Of a DNA stretch of 23,830 bases, positions 14,716 through 21,988 are shown in pieces. Where the stretch lies: positions 1 to 23,830 of the forward strand of contig JAFAEC010000091.1 of the NCBI GenBank assembly GCA_023424215.1, read 5' to 3'. The notes beneath the pieces were generated by a model that saw only the letters and a list, made by a program, of their open reading frames with translations, had not been told where the DNA came from and did no database searches. A program made the position numbers and the translations under genes. Each line of letters begins with the position of its first letter. The first letter of the stretch is position 1. The stretch comes from Pseudomonadota bacterium. GTDB lineage: Bacteria; Pseudomonadota; Alphaproteobacteria; Caulobacterales; Caulobacteraceae.

Positions 14716-16863
14716 TCAGTCCCGCGCGGCGGACGATCCTTTCGCCCGGGCGCGGAAGGCGTGCAGCAGGGGCTCGGTGTAGCCGTTCGGCTGGTCCACG
14801 CCCTCGAACACCAGCGCCCGTGCCGCCTGGAAGGCGAGGCTGTTCGACGGATCCGAAGCCATCGGCCGATAGAGGGGGTCCCCGGCGTTCTGGGCGTCCA
14901 CCTTCGCCGCCATCCGCAGCAGGGCCGCATCGACCTGCTCCGCCGTGCAGACGCCGTGCAACAGCCAGTTGGCGATGTGCTGCGACGAGATGCGCAGGGT
15001 CGCCCGATCCTCCATCAGGCCGACGTCGTGGATGTCCAGCACCTTGGAGCAGCCGACGCCCTGGTCGATCCAGCGCACGACATAGCCGAGCAGGCCCTGG
15101 GCGTTGTTGTCCAGCTCCTCGGCGACCTCCGCTTCCGACCAGTTCCGCCCCTCGGCCAGCGGCGGGGTCAGCAGGTCGGCCAGCGGCGGACACGGACGCG
15201 CGGCGATCTCCGCCCGCAGGGCGAAGACGTCGGTCTGGTGGTAGTGCAGGGCGTGCAGGGTCGCCGCCGTCGGCGAGGGCACCCAGGCGGTGTTGGCCCC
15301 GGTCTTCGGATGGCCCGCCTTCTGCTCCAGCATCTCGGCCATGCGGTCAGGCGCGGCCCACATGCCCTTGCCGATCTGCGCCCGGCCGTCGAGCCCGCAG
15401 GCCAGGCCGATGGCGACGTTGCGCGCCTCGTAGGCGGCGATCCACGGCGTCGCCTTCATCTCCGCCTTCCGCACCACCGGGCCGCCCTGCATGCAGCTGT
15501 GGATCTCGTCGCCGGTGCGGTCGAGAAAGCCGGTGTTGATGAAGACGATGCGGTCGCGCACCGCGTGGATGCAGGCGGCGAGGTTGGCGGAGGTGCGGCG
15601 CTCCTCGTCCATCACCCCCACCTTGATGGTGTGCCGCGTCAGCCCGAGCAGGTCCTCGACCGCGTCGAACAGGTCATTGGTGAAGGCGCACTCCTCCGGG
15701 CCGTGCATCTTCGGCTTGACGATGTAGATCGAGCCGGCGCGGCTGCTGCGGAAGCGGCCGAGGCCCTTGAGATCGTGCAGGCCGATCAGGCTGGTGACGA
15801 CCGCGTCGAGAACGCCCTCCGGCGCCTCAGACCCGTCCGAGAGGCGCACCGCCGGCGTGGTCATCAGATGGCCGACGTTGCGCACGAACAGCAGGCTGCG
15901 TCCCGGCAGGGTCAGGGTGGACCCGTCGGCCGTCGCATAGCTGCGGTCCTCCGCCAGCGCCCGCGTCACCTGCCGGCCGCCCTTGGCGAAGGTCTCGACC
16001 AGGTCGCCGCGCATCAGACCGAGCCAGTTCCGGTAGGCCGCGACCTTGTCAGGCGCATCCACGGCGGCGACCGAGTCCTCGAGGTCGACGATGGTGGTCA
16101 GGGCCGCCTCCAGCACCACGTCGGCCAGCCCGGCCGGGTCGTCGCGCCCGATCGGATGGCCGCGGTCCAGCACCAGCTCGATGTGCAGGCCGTGATGGCG
16201 CAGCAGGATGGCCGCGGGCGCGGCCGCCTCGCCGCGCCAGCCGGCCAGCTGGTCCGGGTCGCCCAGCGCCGGCGTCAGGCGTCCGTCGACCACCGCATAG
16301 CCGGTCGCTCCAGCGTGCGAGCCAGCGGCCAGCGGCGCCGCCTCGTCGAGGAAGGCTTTCGCGCGCGCCACCACCCGGGCGCCGCGAGCGGCGTCATAGC
16401 CGCCCGCTGGCGGCGGGTCGCCCAGCGCGTCGGTGCCGTACAGGGCGTCGTACAGGCTGCCCCAGCGGGCGTTGGCGGCGTTGAGCACGAAGCGGGCGTT
16501 CAGGGACGGCACCACCAGCTGCGGGCCGGCGGTCGCGGCGATCTCCGGATCGACATTGCGCGTGCCGACGGTGAAGGGCGCAGGCTCGTCGACGAGGTAG
16601 CCGATGGTGCGCAGGAAGGCCTCGGTCGCGGCCGGATCGTGCGGCTGTCCCCGACGGGCGAGGTGCCAGTCGTCGAGCGCGGCCTGCAGTCCGTCGCGCG
16701 CCCTCAGCAGGTCGCGGTTGCGCGGCGCGAAACGCTCGAACAGGGCGGCCGCCCCGCTCCAGAACGCCTCCGCCCCGAGCCCGACACCGGCCAGCGCCTC
16801 GTCCTCGATGAAGGCGGCCAGTTCACTGGCGACCTGAAGACCGGCGCGGGGCGTCATCGTCAT
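14716..16863 (-). CDS. glcB: Malate synthase G
   Basis: This 715-residue enzyme condenses glyoxylate with acetyl-CoA to malate (glyoxylate cycle and glycolate use). Its length matches the monomeric G form (about 723 in E. coli). Recognisable segments are LNARFVLNAANARWGSLYDA, the central TIVDLEDSVAAVDAPDK, FVRNVGHLMTTPAV, MHGPEECAFTNDLF, the IKVGVMDEERRTSANL segment, WIAAYEARNVAIGLACGLDG, and the C-terminal QNAGDPLYRPMASDPSNSLA followed by QPNGYTEPLLHAFR. I chose the ATG at 16863 because GAGGAAG lies 6 bases before it; the upstream in-frame TTG overlaps that ribosome-binding site. No isocitrate lyase gene is adjacent. The HxlR regulator upstream is on the same strand, 76 bases away, with no evident functional link. 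Confidence 0.97.
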   Translation of the reverse strand: MTMTPRAGLQVASELAAFIEDEALAGVGLGAEAFWSGAAALFERFAPRNRDLLRARDGLQAALDDWHLARRGQPHDPAATEAFLRTIGYLVDEPAPFTVGTRNVDPEIAATAGPQLVVPSLNARFVLNAANARWGSLYDALYGTDALGDPPPAGGYDAARGARVVARAKAFLDEAAPLAAGSHAGATGYAVVDGRLTPALGDPDQLAGWRGEAAAPAAILLRHHGLHIELVLDRGHPIGRDDPAGLADVVLEAALTTIVDLEDSVAAVDAPDKVAAYRNWLGLMRGDLVETFAKGGRQVTRALAEDRSYATADGSTLTLPGRSLLFVRNVGHLMTTPAVRLSDGSEAPEGVLDAVVTSLIGLHDLKGLGRFRSSRAGSIYIVKPKMHGPEECAFTNDLFDAVEDLLGLTRHTIKVGVMDEERRTSANLAACIHAVRDRIVFINTGFLDRTGDEIHSCMQGGPVVRKAEMKATPWIAAYEARNVAIGLACGLDGRAQIGKGMWAAPDRMAEMLEQKAGHPKTGANTAWVPSPTAATLHALHYHQTDVFALRAEIAARPCPPLADLLTPPLAEGRNWSEAEVAEELDNNAQGLLGYVVRWIDQGVGCSKVLDIHDVGLMEDRATLRISSQHIANWLLHGVCTAEQVDAALLRMAAKVDAQNAGDPLYRPMASDPSNSLAFQAARALVFEGVDQPNGYTEPLLHAFRARAKGSSAARD

Positions 16864-16939
16864 GGGCTTCTTCCTCAAGGGCGAGGCTGTAACATTCCGT
16901 GATGACGCCGCGTAAGTCGAGGGCGAACCCCGCGCGCGC

Positions 16940-17350
16940 TCAAGCCCCGGCCTTGCGCGCGTCGAAGGCGCTGCGCGCCGCCTCGATGCGCTCGAGGTTG
17001 GTCTCGGCCCAGGTCCAGACGCCGCAGAAGGCCTCGGCCAGGGAGACGCCCAGGTCGGTCAGGCGGTACTCGACGCGCGGCGGGATGACCGGATGGACGG
17101 TGCGCACGACAAGGCCGTCGCGCTCCATCTGGCGCAAGGTCTGGGTCAGCATCTTCTGACTGACCCCGCCGACCAGCTCCCCGAGGCGGGTGAAGCGTTG
17201 CTCGCCGTGCTCCGCCAGGACCTCGAGGACGAGCATCGTCCACTTGTCGGCGACGCGGCCGATGACCTCGTTGACGAGCGCCTCCACCCGGGGGTCCGGC
17301 GGGGCGTCATGGTGGGGCGACGAGATTCTTGCGGGCGGCAGGTCCGTCAT
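16940..17350 (-). CDS. HxlR family winged-helix regulator
   Basis: A 136-residue MarR-like HxlR regulator. The HTH is seen in GRVADKWTMLVLEVLAEH, RFTRLGELVGGVSQKMLTQT, LRQMERDGLVVRTVHPVIPP and the wing RVEYRLTDLG. The redox-sensing Cys near the N-terminus of YodB- or QorR-like members is absent; the only Cys is in FCGVW near the C-terminus. So it probably senses something other than electrophiles through that residue. The second ATG (17350) has GGAAAG at ideal spacing; the first (17356) is too close to it. It is divergent from an SDR gene, the common arrangement in which an HxlR protein represses its neighbour and itself through the shared gap. Confidence 0.92.
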   Translation of the reverse strand: MTDLPPARISSPHHDAPPDPRVEALVNEVIGRVADKWTMLVLEVLAEHGEQRFTRLGELVGGVSQKMLTQTLRQMERDGLVVRTVHPVIPPRVEYRLTDLGVSLAEAFCGVWTWAETNLERIEAARSAFDARKAGA

Positions 17351-17367
17351 GATCATTTCTTTCCGGC

Positions 17368-17416
17368 AAGTAAGTACCGCAGGTATCAGTGCCTACTTTC
17401 CAATGGAGAGCATTGG
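17368..17416. promoter_or_regulatory. Candidate operators between the HxlR gene and the SDR gene
   Basis: Two symmetric elements lie in the divergent gap. One is GTACC, three bases, GGTAT (17374-17386), nested between AAGTA (17368) and TACTT (17394-17398). The other is a perfect repeat, CCAATG, five bases, CATTGG (17400-17416). Either could be the HxlR-family operator; the choice is not resolved by sequence alone. Confidence 0.4.
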
Positions 17417-17462
17417 CCATAGCTGGATTTCCGCGCGAATGCACGCGCTGGAGACCAAGTCG

Positions 17463-18218
17463 ATGAACATCACCGGCAACACCATCCTGATCACCGGCGG
17501 TGGCAGCGGCATCGGCCGCGCCCTGGCGGACGCCCTGCACGCGAGGGGCAACCGGGTGATCGTGACCGGCCGGCGCGAGGGACCGCTGCGGGCCGTCGCC
17601 GAGGCGAACCCGGGGCTGGAGTGGGCCACGCTGGACATGACCGACGCCGGCGCGATCCGGACGTTCGCGGAGCGGGCCGCCCGCGACTGGCCCGATCTGA
17701 ACGTCGTGATCAACAACGCCGGCATCATGGCGGCGGAGGACCTGAACGCCGAGCCGTTCGACCTCTCCACGGCCGAGGCGACCGTGGCCACCAACCTGCT
17801 CGGTCCGATCCGGCTGACCATGGGCCTGCTCCCGCTGCTGAAGCGTCAGCCGGCGTCGACGGTGATGACCGTCACCTCGGGGCTGGCCTTCATCCCGCTG
17901 GTCGCCACCCCCGCCTACAACGCCACCAAGGCGGCGCTGCACTCGTGGAGCCAGTCCCTGAGGACCCAGCTGCACGGGACCCCGGTGGAGGTGCTGGAGC
18001 TGGCGCCGCCGGCGGTGGCGACCGACCTGATGCCGGGGCACGCGGAGAACCCGAACTCGATGCCGCTGGCGGACTACACCGCCGAGGTCATGGGCCTGAT
18101 CGAGCGGGGCGAGACGCCACGCGGCGAGATCCTGGTGGAGCGGGTGAAGCCGCTGCGCTTCGCCGAGATCGAGGGTCGCTACGAGCAGGTCTACGCCATG
18201 CTCAACGGCGCCCGCTGA
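17463..18218 (+). CDS. Short-chain dehydrogenase/reductase (DltE-like)
   Basis: A 251-residue classical SDR oxidoreductase. It has the NAD(P)-binding TGGGSGIGRALADAL segment near residue 11, the NNAGIM motif, the catalytic Ser in VTSGLAFIPL, and the YNATKAALHSWSQSL segment that supplies the Tyr-x-x-x-Lys pair. An Arg after the second strand (VTGRREG) suggests NADP(H) preference. The C-terminal LAPPAVATDLMPG region and overall sequence resemble DltE/YciK-like enzymes of unknown substrate. I chose the ATG at 17463 since it begins the conserved MNITGNTILITGG start. An in-frame ATG at 17403 would add 20 residues and would fall inside a probable operator. Regulation by the divergent HxlR protein is likely. 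Confidence 0.92.
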   Translation: MNITGNTILITGGGSGIGRALADALHARGNRVIVTGRREGPLRAVAEANPGLEWATLDMTDAGAIRTFAERAARDWPDLNVVINNAGIMAAEDLNAEPFDLSTAEATVATNLLGPIRLTMGLLPLLKRQPASTVMTVTSGLAFIPLVATPAYNATKAALHSWSQSLRTQLHGTPVEVLELAPPAVATDLMPGHAENPNSMPLADYTAEVMGLIERGETPRGEILVERVKPLRFAEIEGRYEQVYAMLNGAR

Positions 18219-18227
18219 GGACCGGAG

Positions 18228-18251
18228 GGCGGGCGGACGGCCGCCCGCCTT
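18228..18251 (+). terminator. Hairpin terminator-like structure after the SDR gene
   Basis: GGCGGGCGG (18228-18236), a 4-base loop (ACGG), then CCGCCCGCC (18241-18249), followed by only two T residues. The 9-pair all-GC stem placed 10 bases after the SDR stop suits an intrinsic terminator, though the U tract is weak. Confidence 0.5.
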
Positions 18252-18481
18252 GCCTCGGCCGCATTCACCCCCTAGCTATGCGGCATCGCACCTCGCGATG
18301 TCCGGCGCGCTCCAGCGCGTGAGGGTCCTTTCCGGACCTGTCTGTAGAAGCGCCCGGCTCCTCAAGATCATTCGTCGTCACATCACGCGGGACGACGCCG
18401 TTTCCAGCTCCCGCGGGAGCCGGCAGCGCGCGTCGCCCGGCGAGTTCCGGTCGTGCGCGCCGCCGCACATGAAAGACCGAC
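18250..18481 (+). promoter_or_regulatory. Promoter and long structured leader of the RNA helicase gene
   Basis: A plausible promoter is TTGCCT (18250-18255), 17 bases, TAGCTA (18273-18278). If used, the leader is about 195 bases. It contains CGTCGTC (18373-18379) pairing with GACGACG (18391-18397), and the 14-base palindrome GCTCCCGCGGGAGC (18407-18420). Long structured leaders are common on cold-responsive helicase mRNAs. A short ORF with an ATG at 18470 overlaps the helicase start in another frame. Confidence 0.4.
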
Positions 18482-19978
18482 GTGACGAACACGACCTTTG
18501 AATCGATGGGCCTGAACCCGGCCCTGCTCTCCGCCCTCAAGGCCGAGGGCTATGAGACGCCCACCCCGATCCAGTCCAAGGCCATCCCCGACGTGATGGC
18601 CGGCAAGGACCTGCTGGGCATCGCCCAGACCGGCACCGGCAAGACCGCGGCCTTCGCCCTGCCGATCCTGCACCGGCTGGCCGCCAACCGCACCGCTCCC
18701 GTGCCGCGCACGACGCGCTGCCTGGTGCTGTCGCCGACCCGCGAACTCGCCACCCAGATCGGCGAGAGCTTCAAGGCCTACGGCAAGCACCTCGGCTTCC
18801 GCGTCGCCGTCATCTTCGGCGGCGTGAAGTACGGGGCCCAGGAGCGCGCCCTGCAGCAGGGCCTCGACATCCTCGTCGCCGCCCCCGGCCGCCTGCTCGA
18901 CCACATTCAGCAGAAGACCCTGGACCTCAGCTCGACCGAGATCTTCGTCCTCGACGAGGCCGACCAGATGCTGGACCTCGGCTTCATCAAGCCGATCCGC
19001 CAGATCACCTCGCGCCTGCCCGCGCGCCGCCAGAACCTGTTCTTCTCGGCCACCATGCCGTCGGAGATCGGCAAGCTGGCCGGCGAGCTGCTCAAGGACC
19101 CGGTTAAGGTCCAGGTGACGCCGCAGGCGACCACCGTCGAGCGCATCAACCAGTCGGTGATCTGGGTCGAACAGGGCCGCAAGCGCGCCCTGCTGACCGA
19201 GCTGTTCTCCGACCCCGCCTACACGCGCTGCCTGGTCTTCACCAAGACCAAGCACGGGGCCGACAAGGTCGCCGCCTACCTCGAGGCCGGCGGCGTCGAG
19301 GCCGGGGCCATCCACGGCAACAAGAGCCAGCCGCAGCGTGAGCGCGCGCTGGAGGCCTTCAAGAACGGCAAGCTGCGCGTGCTCGTGGCCACCGACATCG
19401 CCGCCCGCGGCATCGACGTCGACAAGGTCACCCACGTGGTCAACTTCGAGCTGCCCTATGTGCCGGAAGCCTACGTCCACCGCATCGGCCGCACCGCGCG
19501 CGCCGGCTCGGACGGCACCGCCATCAGCTTCGTGGCCGGCGACGAGATGAAGCTGCTGCGCGACATCGAGAAGGTCACTCGCCAGAAGATCCCCGCGATC
19601 GACCGGCGCAACGACAAGCAGCTCGCCCAGCTGGACGCCTCGATCATGGCCAGCGGCGTAGGCAAGAAGGCCAGCATCGACAGCGCCGGCAAGTCCGAGC
19701 AGCAGGGCCGCGGCGGTCGCGGTCGCAACCCGCGTCGCGACGGCGTCCGGCCCGAGGGCGGCGGCCAGCCGCACCGCCAGCGCAAGGGCGGTCAGCGCGA
19801 CCGCACCCACCACGCCGAGCGTCCGGCCGCGGCTTACGATCCGATGGCCGGCGACCGTCCCCGCACGGTCAACAATGACCCGCGCCACGCGGAGCCGAAG
19901 CCGGTCGGCGAACTGACGCGCCGCCCGCGCCGCCGCCGCCCGTCGAACGGCGGCAAGGGCTACGCCGCCAAAGGCTGA
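18482..19978 (+). CDS. DEAD-box ATP-dependent RNA helicase (RhlE-like)
   Basis: A 498-residue RNA helicase. Visible motifs are the Q motif (TPTPIQ, Gln31), motif I AQTGTGKT (48-55), PTREL (85-89), DEAD (158-161) and SAT (189-191). In the second RecA domain are TDIAARGIDVDKV and HRIGRTARAG. From about residue 390 the tail is a basic, Gly/Arg-rich disordered region (GRGGRGRNPRRDG, then PRRRRPSNGGKGYAAKG at the end) suited to RNA binding. Such helicases unwind structured RNA in ribosome assembly or mRNA decay, often in the cold. The start is GTG at 18482, giving the family-typical short N-terminus; no strong ribosome-binding site is seen, and an ATG at 18506 is the alternative. The long leader suggests post-transcriptional control. 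Confidence 0.95.
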   Translation: MTNTTFESMGLNPALLSALKAEGYETPTPIQSKAIPDVMAGKDLLGIAQTGTGKTAAFALPILHRLAANRTAPVPRTTRCLVLSPTRELATQIGESFKAYGKHLGFRVAVIFGGVKYGAQERALQQGLDILVAAPGRLLDHIQQKTLDLSSTEIFVLDEADQMLDLGFIKPIRQITSRLPARRQNLFFSATMPSEIGKLAGELLKDPVKVQVTPQATTVERINQSVIWVEQGRKRALLTELFSDPAYTRCLVFTKTKHGADKVAAYLEAGGVEAGAIHGNKSQPQRERALEAFKNGKLRVLVATDIAARGIDVDKVTHVVNFELPYVPEAYVHRIGRTARAGSDGTAISFVAGDEMKLLRDIEKVTRQKIPAIDRRNDKQLAQLDASIMASGVGKKASIDSAGKSEQQGRGGRGRNPRRDGVRPEGGGQPHRQRKGGQRDRTHHAERPAAAYDPMAGDRPRTVNNDPRHAEPKPVGELTRRPRRRRPSNGGKGYAAKG

Positions 19979-19990
19979 CGGAACGCAGCG

Positions 19991-20023
19991 GCGGGGCCAT
20001 GTCTTGAACCGGCATGGCCCCGC
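19991..20023 (+). terminator. 11-pair inverted repeat over the helicase-mpaB junction
   Basis: GCGGGGCCATG (19991-20001) pairs perfectly with CATGGCCCCGC (20013-20023) across an 11-base loop. It begins 13 bases after the helicase stop and is followed by TTCGCC, so it could terminate the helicase mRNA. It also contains the most likely start codon of the next gene (20014), so it could instead hide that start. No U tract supports simple termination. Confidence 0.5.
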
Positions 20024-20937
20024 TTCGCCTCCCCGCCCCGCTGCAGCACCGCCTCGACGCCATGGCCGCCGACCTGATTTCGGCGCCCGGCCTCGACGTC
20101 GACTTCTCCCGACCCGCCGGCGCGCCCGCGCTGACGCCGCCGGACTCGGTCTCGTGGCGCATCTTCAAGAACCCGGTCAGCCTCTACATCGGCGGCGTGG
20201 CCGCCGTGCTGCTGGAGCTGGCCGAGCCGCGCGTCCGCTCCGGCGTCTGGGATCACACCAGCTTCCGCACCGACCCGGTCACCCGCCTGCGCCGCACCGG
20301 CCTGGCCGCCATGGTCACCGTCTACGCCGACCGTGAGACCGCCCGGCGGATGATCGCCGGCGTCAACCGCCGCCACGCCCGCATCGCCGGCACGGCCGAC
20401 GACGGCTCGGCCTACGCCGCCGACGACCCTGAGCTGCTGGATTGGGTCCAAGCCACCGCCAGCTTCGGCTTCATCGGCGCCTATCACAGCTTCGTCGCGC
20501 CCCTGTCGCCGGCCGAGCGCGACCGCGCATGGGCCGAGGCCGGTCCGGCCGCCGCCCTCTACGGCGCCCGCAACAGCCCCGCCTCAGAGGCCGACTGGGC
20601 GCGGACGCTCGCCGCCATGGAGCCGAAGCTCGGCCCCTCGCCGGTGCTGGGCGAGTTCCTCGACATCATGCGCAAGGCCCCCGCCCTTCCCTCGGCCGGC
20701 CGCCTCGCCCAGCCGATGCTGATCCGCGCCGCCGTCGACCTGTTGCCCGACCGGCTGCTGGCGAGACTGGAGCTTGCGGGACAGGGCCTCCGCCCTTGGG
20801 AGCGCCCGCTGGTCCGCGCCATGGGCGCCGCCTCCGATCGGCTGGCGCTGGAAAGCGCGCCGCCGGCGCAGGGCTGCGTGCGCATGGGGCTGCCGGCGGG
20901 CTGGCTGTACCAGCGAAGAGGGAAGGCCCCACATTGA
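20014..20937 (+). CDS. Oxygenase MpaB family protein (DUF2236)
   Basis: A 307-residue protein of the MpaB/latex-clearing-protein-like DUF2236 family, whose studied members are haem b oxygenases. Family segments are PDSVSWRIFKNPVSLYIGG, the VLLELAEPRVRSGVWDHTSF segment, TVYADRETARRMIAGVNRRH, and WVQATASFGFIGAYHSFV; conserved His occur in WDHTSF, NRRHARI and AYHSF. The substrate is unknown. The ATG at 20014 gives a family-like N-terminal helix but lacks a good ribosome-binding site and lies inside an 11-pair inverted repeat; the ATG at 20062 is an alternative. It follows the helicase by 35 bases on the same strand and precedes a toxin-antitoxin pair. Confidence 0.88.
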   Translation: MAPLRLPAPLQHRLDAMAADLISAPGLDVDFSRPAGAPALTPPDSVSWRIFKNPVSLYIGGVAAVLLELAEPRVRSGVWDHTSFRTDPVTRLRRTGLAAMVTVYADRETARRMIAGVNRRHARIAGTADDGSAYAADDPELLDWVQATASFGFIGAYHSFVAPLSPAERDRAWAEAGPAAALYGARNSPASEADWARTLAAMEPKLGPSPVLGEFLDIMRKAPALPSAGRLAQPMLIRAAVDLLPDRLLARLELAGQGLRPWERPLVRAMGAASDRLALESAPPAQGCVRMGLPAGWLYQRRGKAPH

Positions 20938-20968
20938 CCCCGAGCGGCCAAGCGCCCACTCTTTCGCC

Positions 20969-21181
20969 ATGGCTCGCTACACCGTCACCGCCGTCTGGGA
21001 CGCCGAGGCCGGGGTCTACTGGTCCCAGAGCGACATCGTCGGCCTGAACGTCGAGGCCGCCACGCTGAGCGAGTTCGTCGACCTCGTTGAGGCACTGGCG
21101 CCGGAGCTCATCCGCGACAACGGCATGGAGCCGGGCCCGATCACCATCATCGGCGAGACGGCGCTGAAGGCGGCGTCCTGA
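20969..21181 (+). CDS. DUF1902 / HicB-like antitoxin
   Basis: A 70-residue protein with the partial RNase H-like fold of HicB and DUF1902 proteins: YTVTAVWDAEAGVYWSQSD, then IVGLNVEAATLSEFVDLVEA, ending shortly after GPITIIGE. There is no separate C-terminal HTH or RHH domain, so it probably neutralises the toxin by direct binding. The toxin gene follows 3 bases later. The antitoxin-first order is the reverse of the classic hicA-hicB layout but is common for DUF1902 partners. No ribosome-binding site is evident before the ATG at 20969. Confidence 0.85.
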   Translation: MARYTVTAVWDAEAGVYWSQSDIVGLNVEAATLSEFVDLVEALAPELIRDNGMEPGPITIIGETALKAAS

Positions 21182-21184
21182 AAC

Positions 21185-21379
21185 GTGCCGAAGGACTTCT
21201 ATCCGGAGCTTGAGCGCCGCTTGCGCGAGGCCGGATGTCGGTTCGTCAGGTCGGGCAAGGGGAGCCACGAGATCTGGTTCAGCCCGGCAACCGGCCGGAC
21301 CTTCGCTGTGCCCCGCACGAAGAGCCGGCATATGGCCAACCAGATCCTGAAGGATGCGGGGCTGCCGAAAGCGTTCTGA
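21185..21379 (+). CDS. hicA: HicA family toxin (mRNA interferase)
   Basis: A 64-residue double-stranded-RNA-binding-fold toxin. It shows the family pattern YPELERRLREAGCRFVRSGK, then GSHEIW with the catalytic His28, a beta strand FAVPRTKSRHM, and the C-terminal helix ANQILKDAGLPKAF. HicA proteins cleave mRNA when not bound by their antitoxin. The start is GTG at 21185, 3 bases after the antitoxin stop (TGA AAC GTG), so translation is coupled. The active-site His is intact, so the toxin is probably functional. A perfect hairpin begins at its stop codon. Confidence 0.9.
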   Translation: MPKDFYPELERRLREAGCRFVRSGKGSHEIWFSPATGRTFAVPRTKSRHMANQILKDAGLPKAF

Positions 21380-21407
21380 TGTCCGCTCTCGACCCATAGT
21401 GGACATC
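21378..21407 (+). repeat. Palindromic repeat copy A after hicA
   Basis: GATGTCCGCT (21378-21387) pairs with AGTGGACATC (21398-21407) as a 10-pair stem with one G-T pair and a 10-base loop. It starts on the hicA stop codon and may act as a terminator, although there is no U tract. Part of it (GTCCGCTCTCGACCCATAGT, 21381-21400) recurs in degenerate form at 21880-21897. It resembles the interspersed TGTCCGC...GCGGACA elements I recall from other Proteobacteria. Confidence 0.55.
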
Positions 21408-21449
21408 GAAGCAGCCAGTTAGGCTGAGAGGCTATGGAGGGGAGACCGG

Positions 21450-21878
21450 GTGCAATTACGCGTCACGACGAAAGCGTCACTTCCTTATGACGTGGCGGCG
21501 GGCGCGATTAGCGCGTTCGCATTTTCAGCCGCACTTCTGTTCCCTCCGATGGACAGGCCGTTGTTGGTGATCGTGGCAATTTCCCTGCTCGTCCTGATCC
21601 CACTCTCCATCGCTCGGCAGAGGAAAGGCGTCGCAGATTTTAGCTTGGTTCCAGTCGCAGAACGCCGCGCTTTCATCCTGTCCGACACAGCACTTGCGTT
21701 GGTGGTGGTCGCCTCGGTCGGAGCCCTATTCTTCCTAATCTACAAGGCCCCGGCCGCCCCCGTGCGGGTAGGGGTAGGTTTTCTGGTCTTGCTTTTGGCC
21801 GTCTCGGCGCACGCCATTCGGATCAGGGGCGCAATGGACCACGCGGCGCGGGTCTGCCCGCAGCACGAGCGCGACTAA
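21450..21878 (+). CDS. Small polytopic membrane protein of unknown function
   Basis: I do not recognise a family. The 142-residue product has four hydrophobic segments, near residues 14-32, 38-54, 78-97 and 105-122, with basic residues in the loops (SIARQRKG, RIRGAMDH). The start is GTG at 21450, preceded by a strong GGAGGGGAG site. Codon use is looser and A+T content visibly higher than in neighbouring genes (for example GCG ATT AGC, TTA CGC, TTC CTA ATC), which hints at recent acquisition. It is flanked on both sides by related repeat copies. The operon context gives no clue to its function. Confidence 0.72.
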   Translation: MQLRVTTKASLPYDVAAGAISAFAFSAALLFPPMDRPLLVIVAISLLVLIPLSIARQRKGVADFSLVPVAERRAFILSDTALALVVVASVGALFFLIYKAPAAPVRVGVGFLVLLLAVSAHAIRIRGAMDHAARVCPQHERD

Positions 21879-21897
21879 GGTCCGCTTCCGACATAGT
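21879..21897 (+). repeat. Degenerate repeat copy B after the small membrane gene
   Basis: GTCCGCTTCCGACATAGT (21880-21897) matches copy A at 21381-21400 apart from a C/T swap and two missing C residues. It starts 1 base after the stop codon of the membrane-protein gene. A partial GGTCC...GGACC pairing (21879-21883 with a later GGGGACC near 21906-21912) suggests a decayed palindrome. Confidence 0.45.
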
Positions 21898-21938
21898 AGC
21901 CCATCGGGGACCTCCGCTTCCCGACCAAACAGCAGAAC

Positions 21939-21962
21939 GCCCGCCGGGTCTCCCCGGCGGGC
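21939..21962. terminator. Bidirectional terminator-like hairpin between the membrane gene and ctrA
   Basis: GCCCGCCGGG (21939-21948), loop TCTC, CCCGGCGGGC (21953-21962): a perfect 10-pair stem between two convergent genes. On the minus strand it follows ctrA by 26 bases and is trailed by GTTCTGCTGTTT; on the plus strand it is trailed by GCTTGCTTG. It probably serves ctrA mainly. Confidence 0.65.
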
Positions 21963-21988
21963 GCTTGCTTGTCCGGTTGTCCGCCCGA

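Noticed and set aside
13723..16902. A 1059-residue open frame on the plus strand covering the ATPase and malate synthase genes
   Set aside because: Antisense shadow of two confidently identified genes; no recognisable domain, biased composition.
17403..17462. Twenty-residue N-terminal extension of the SDR protein
   Set aside because: The family starts at MNITGNTILITGG; the extension would begin inside a probable operator and lacks a ribosome-binding site.
18250..18501. An 83-residue plus-strand frame in the helicase leader
   Set aside because: No recognisable features and it overlaps the helicase start; only its last few codons might act as a leader ORF.
18383..19888. A 501-residue open frame on the minus strand opposite the helicase
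   Set aside because: Shadow frame; it has no motif and runs across the helicase leader and coding region.
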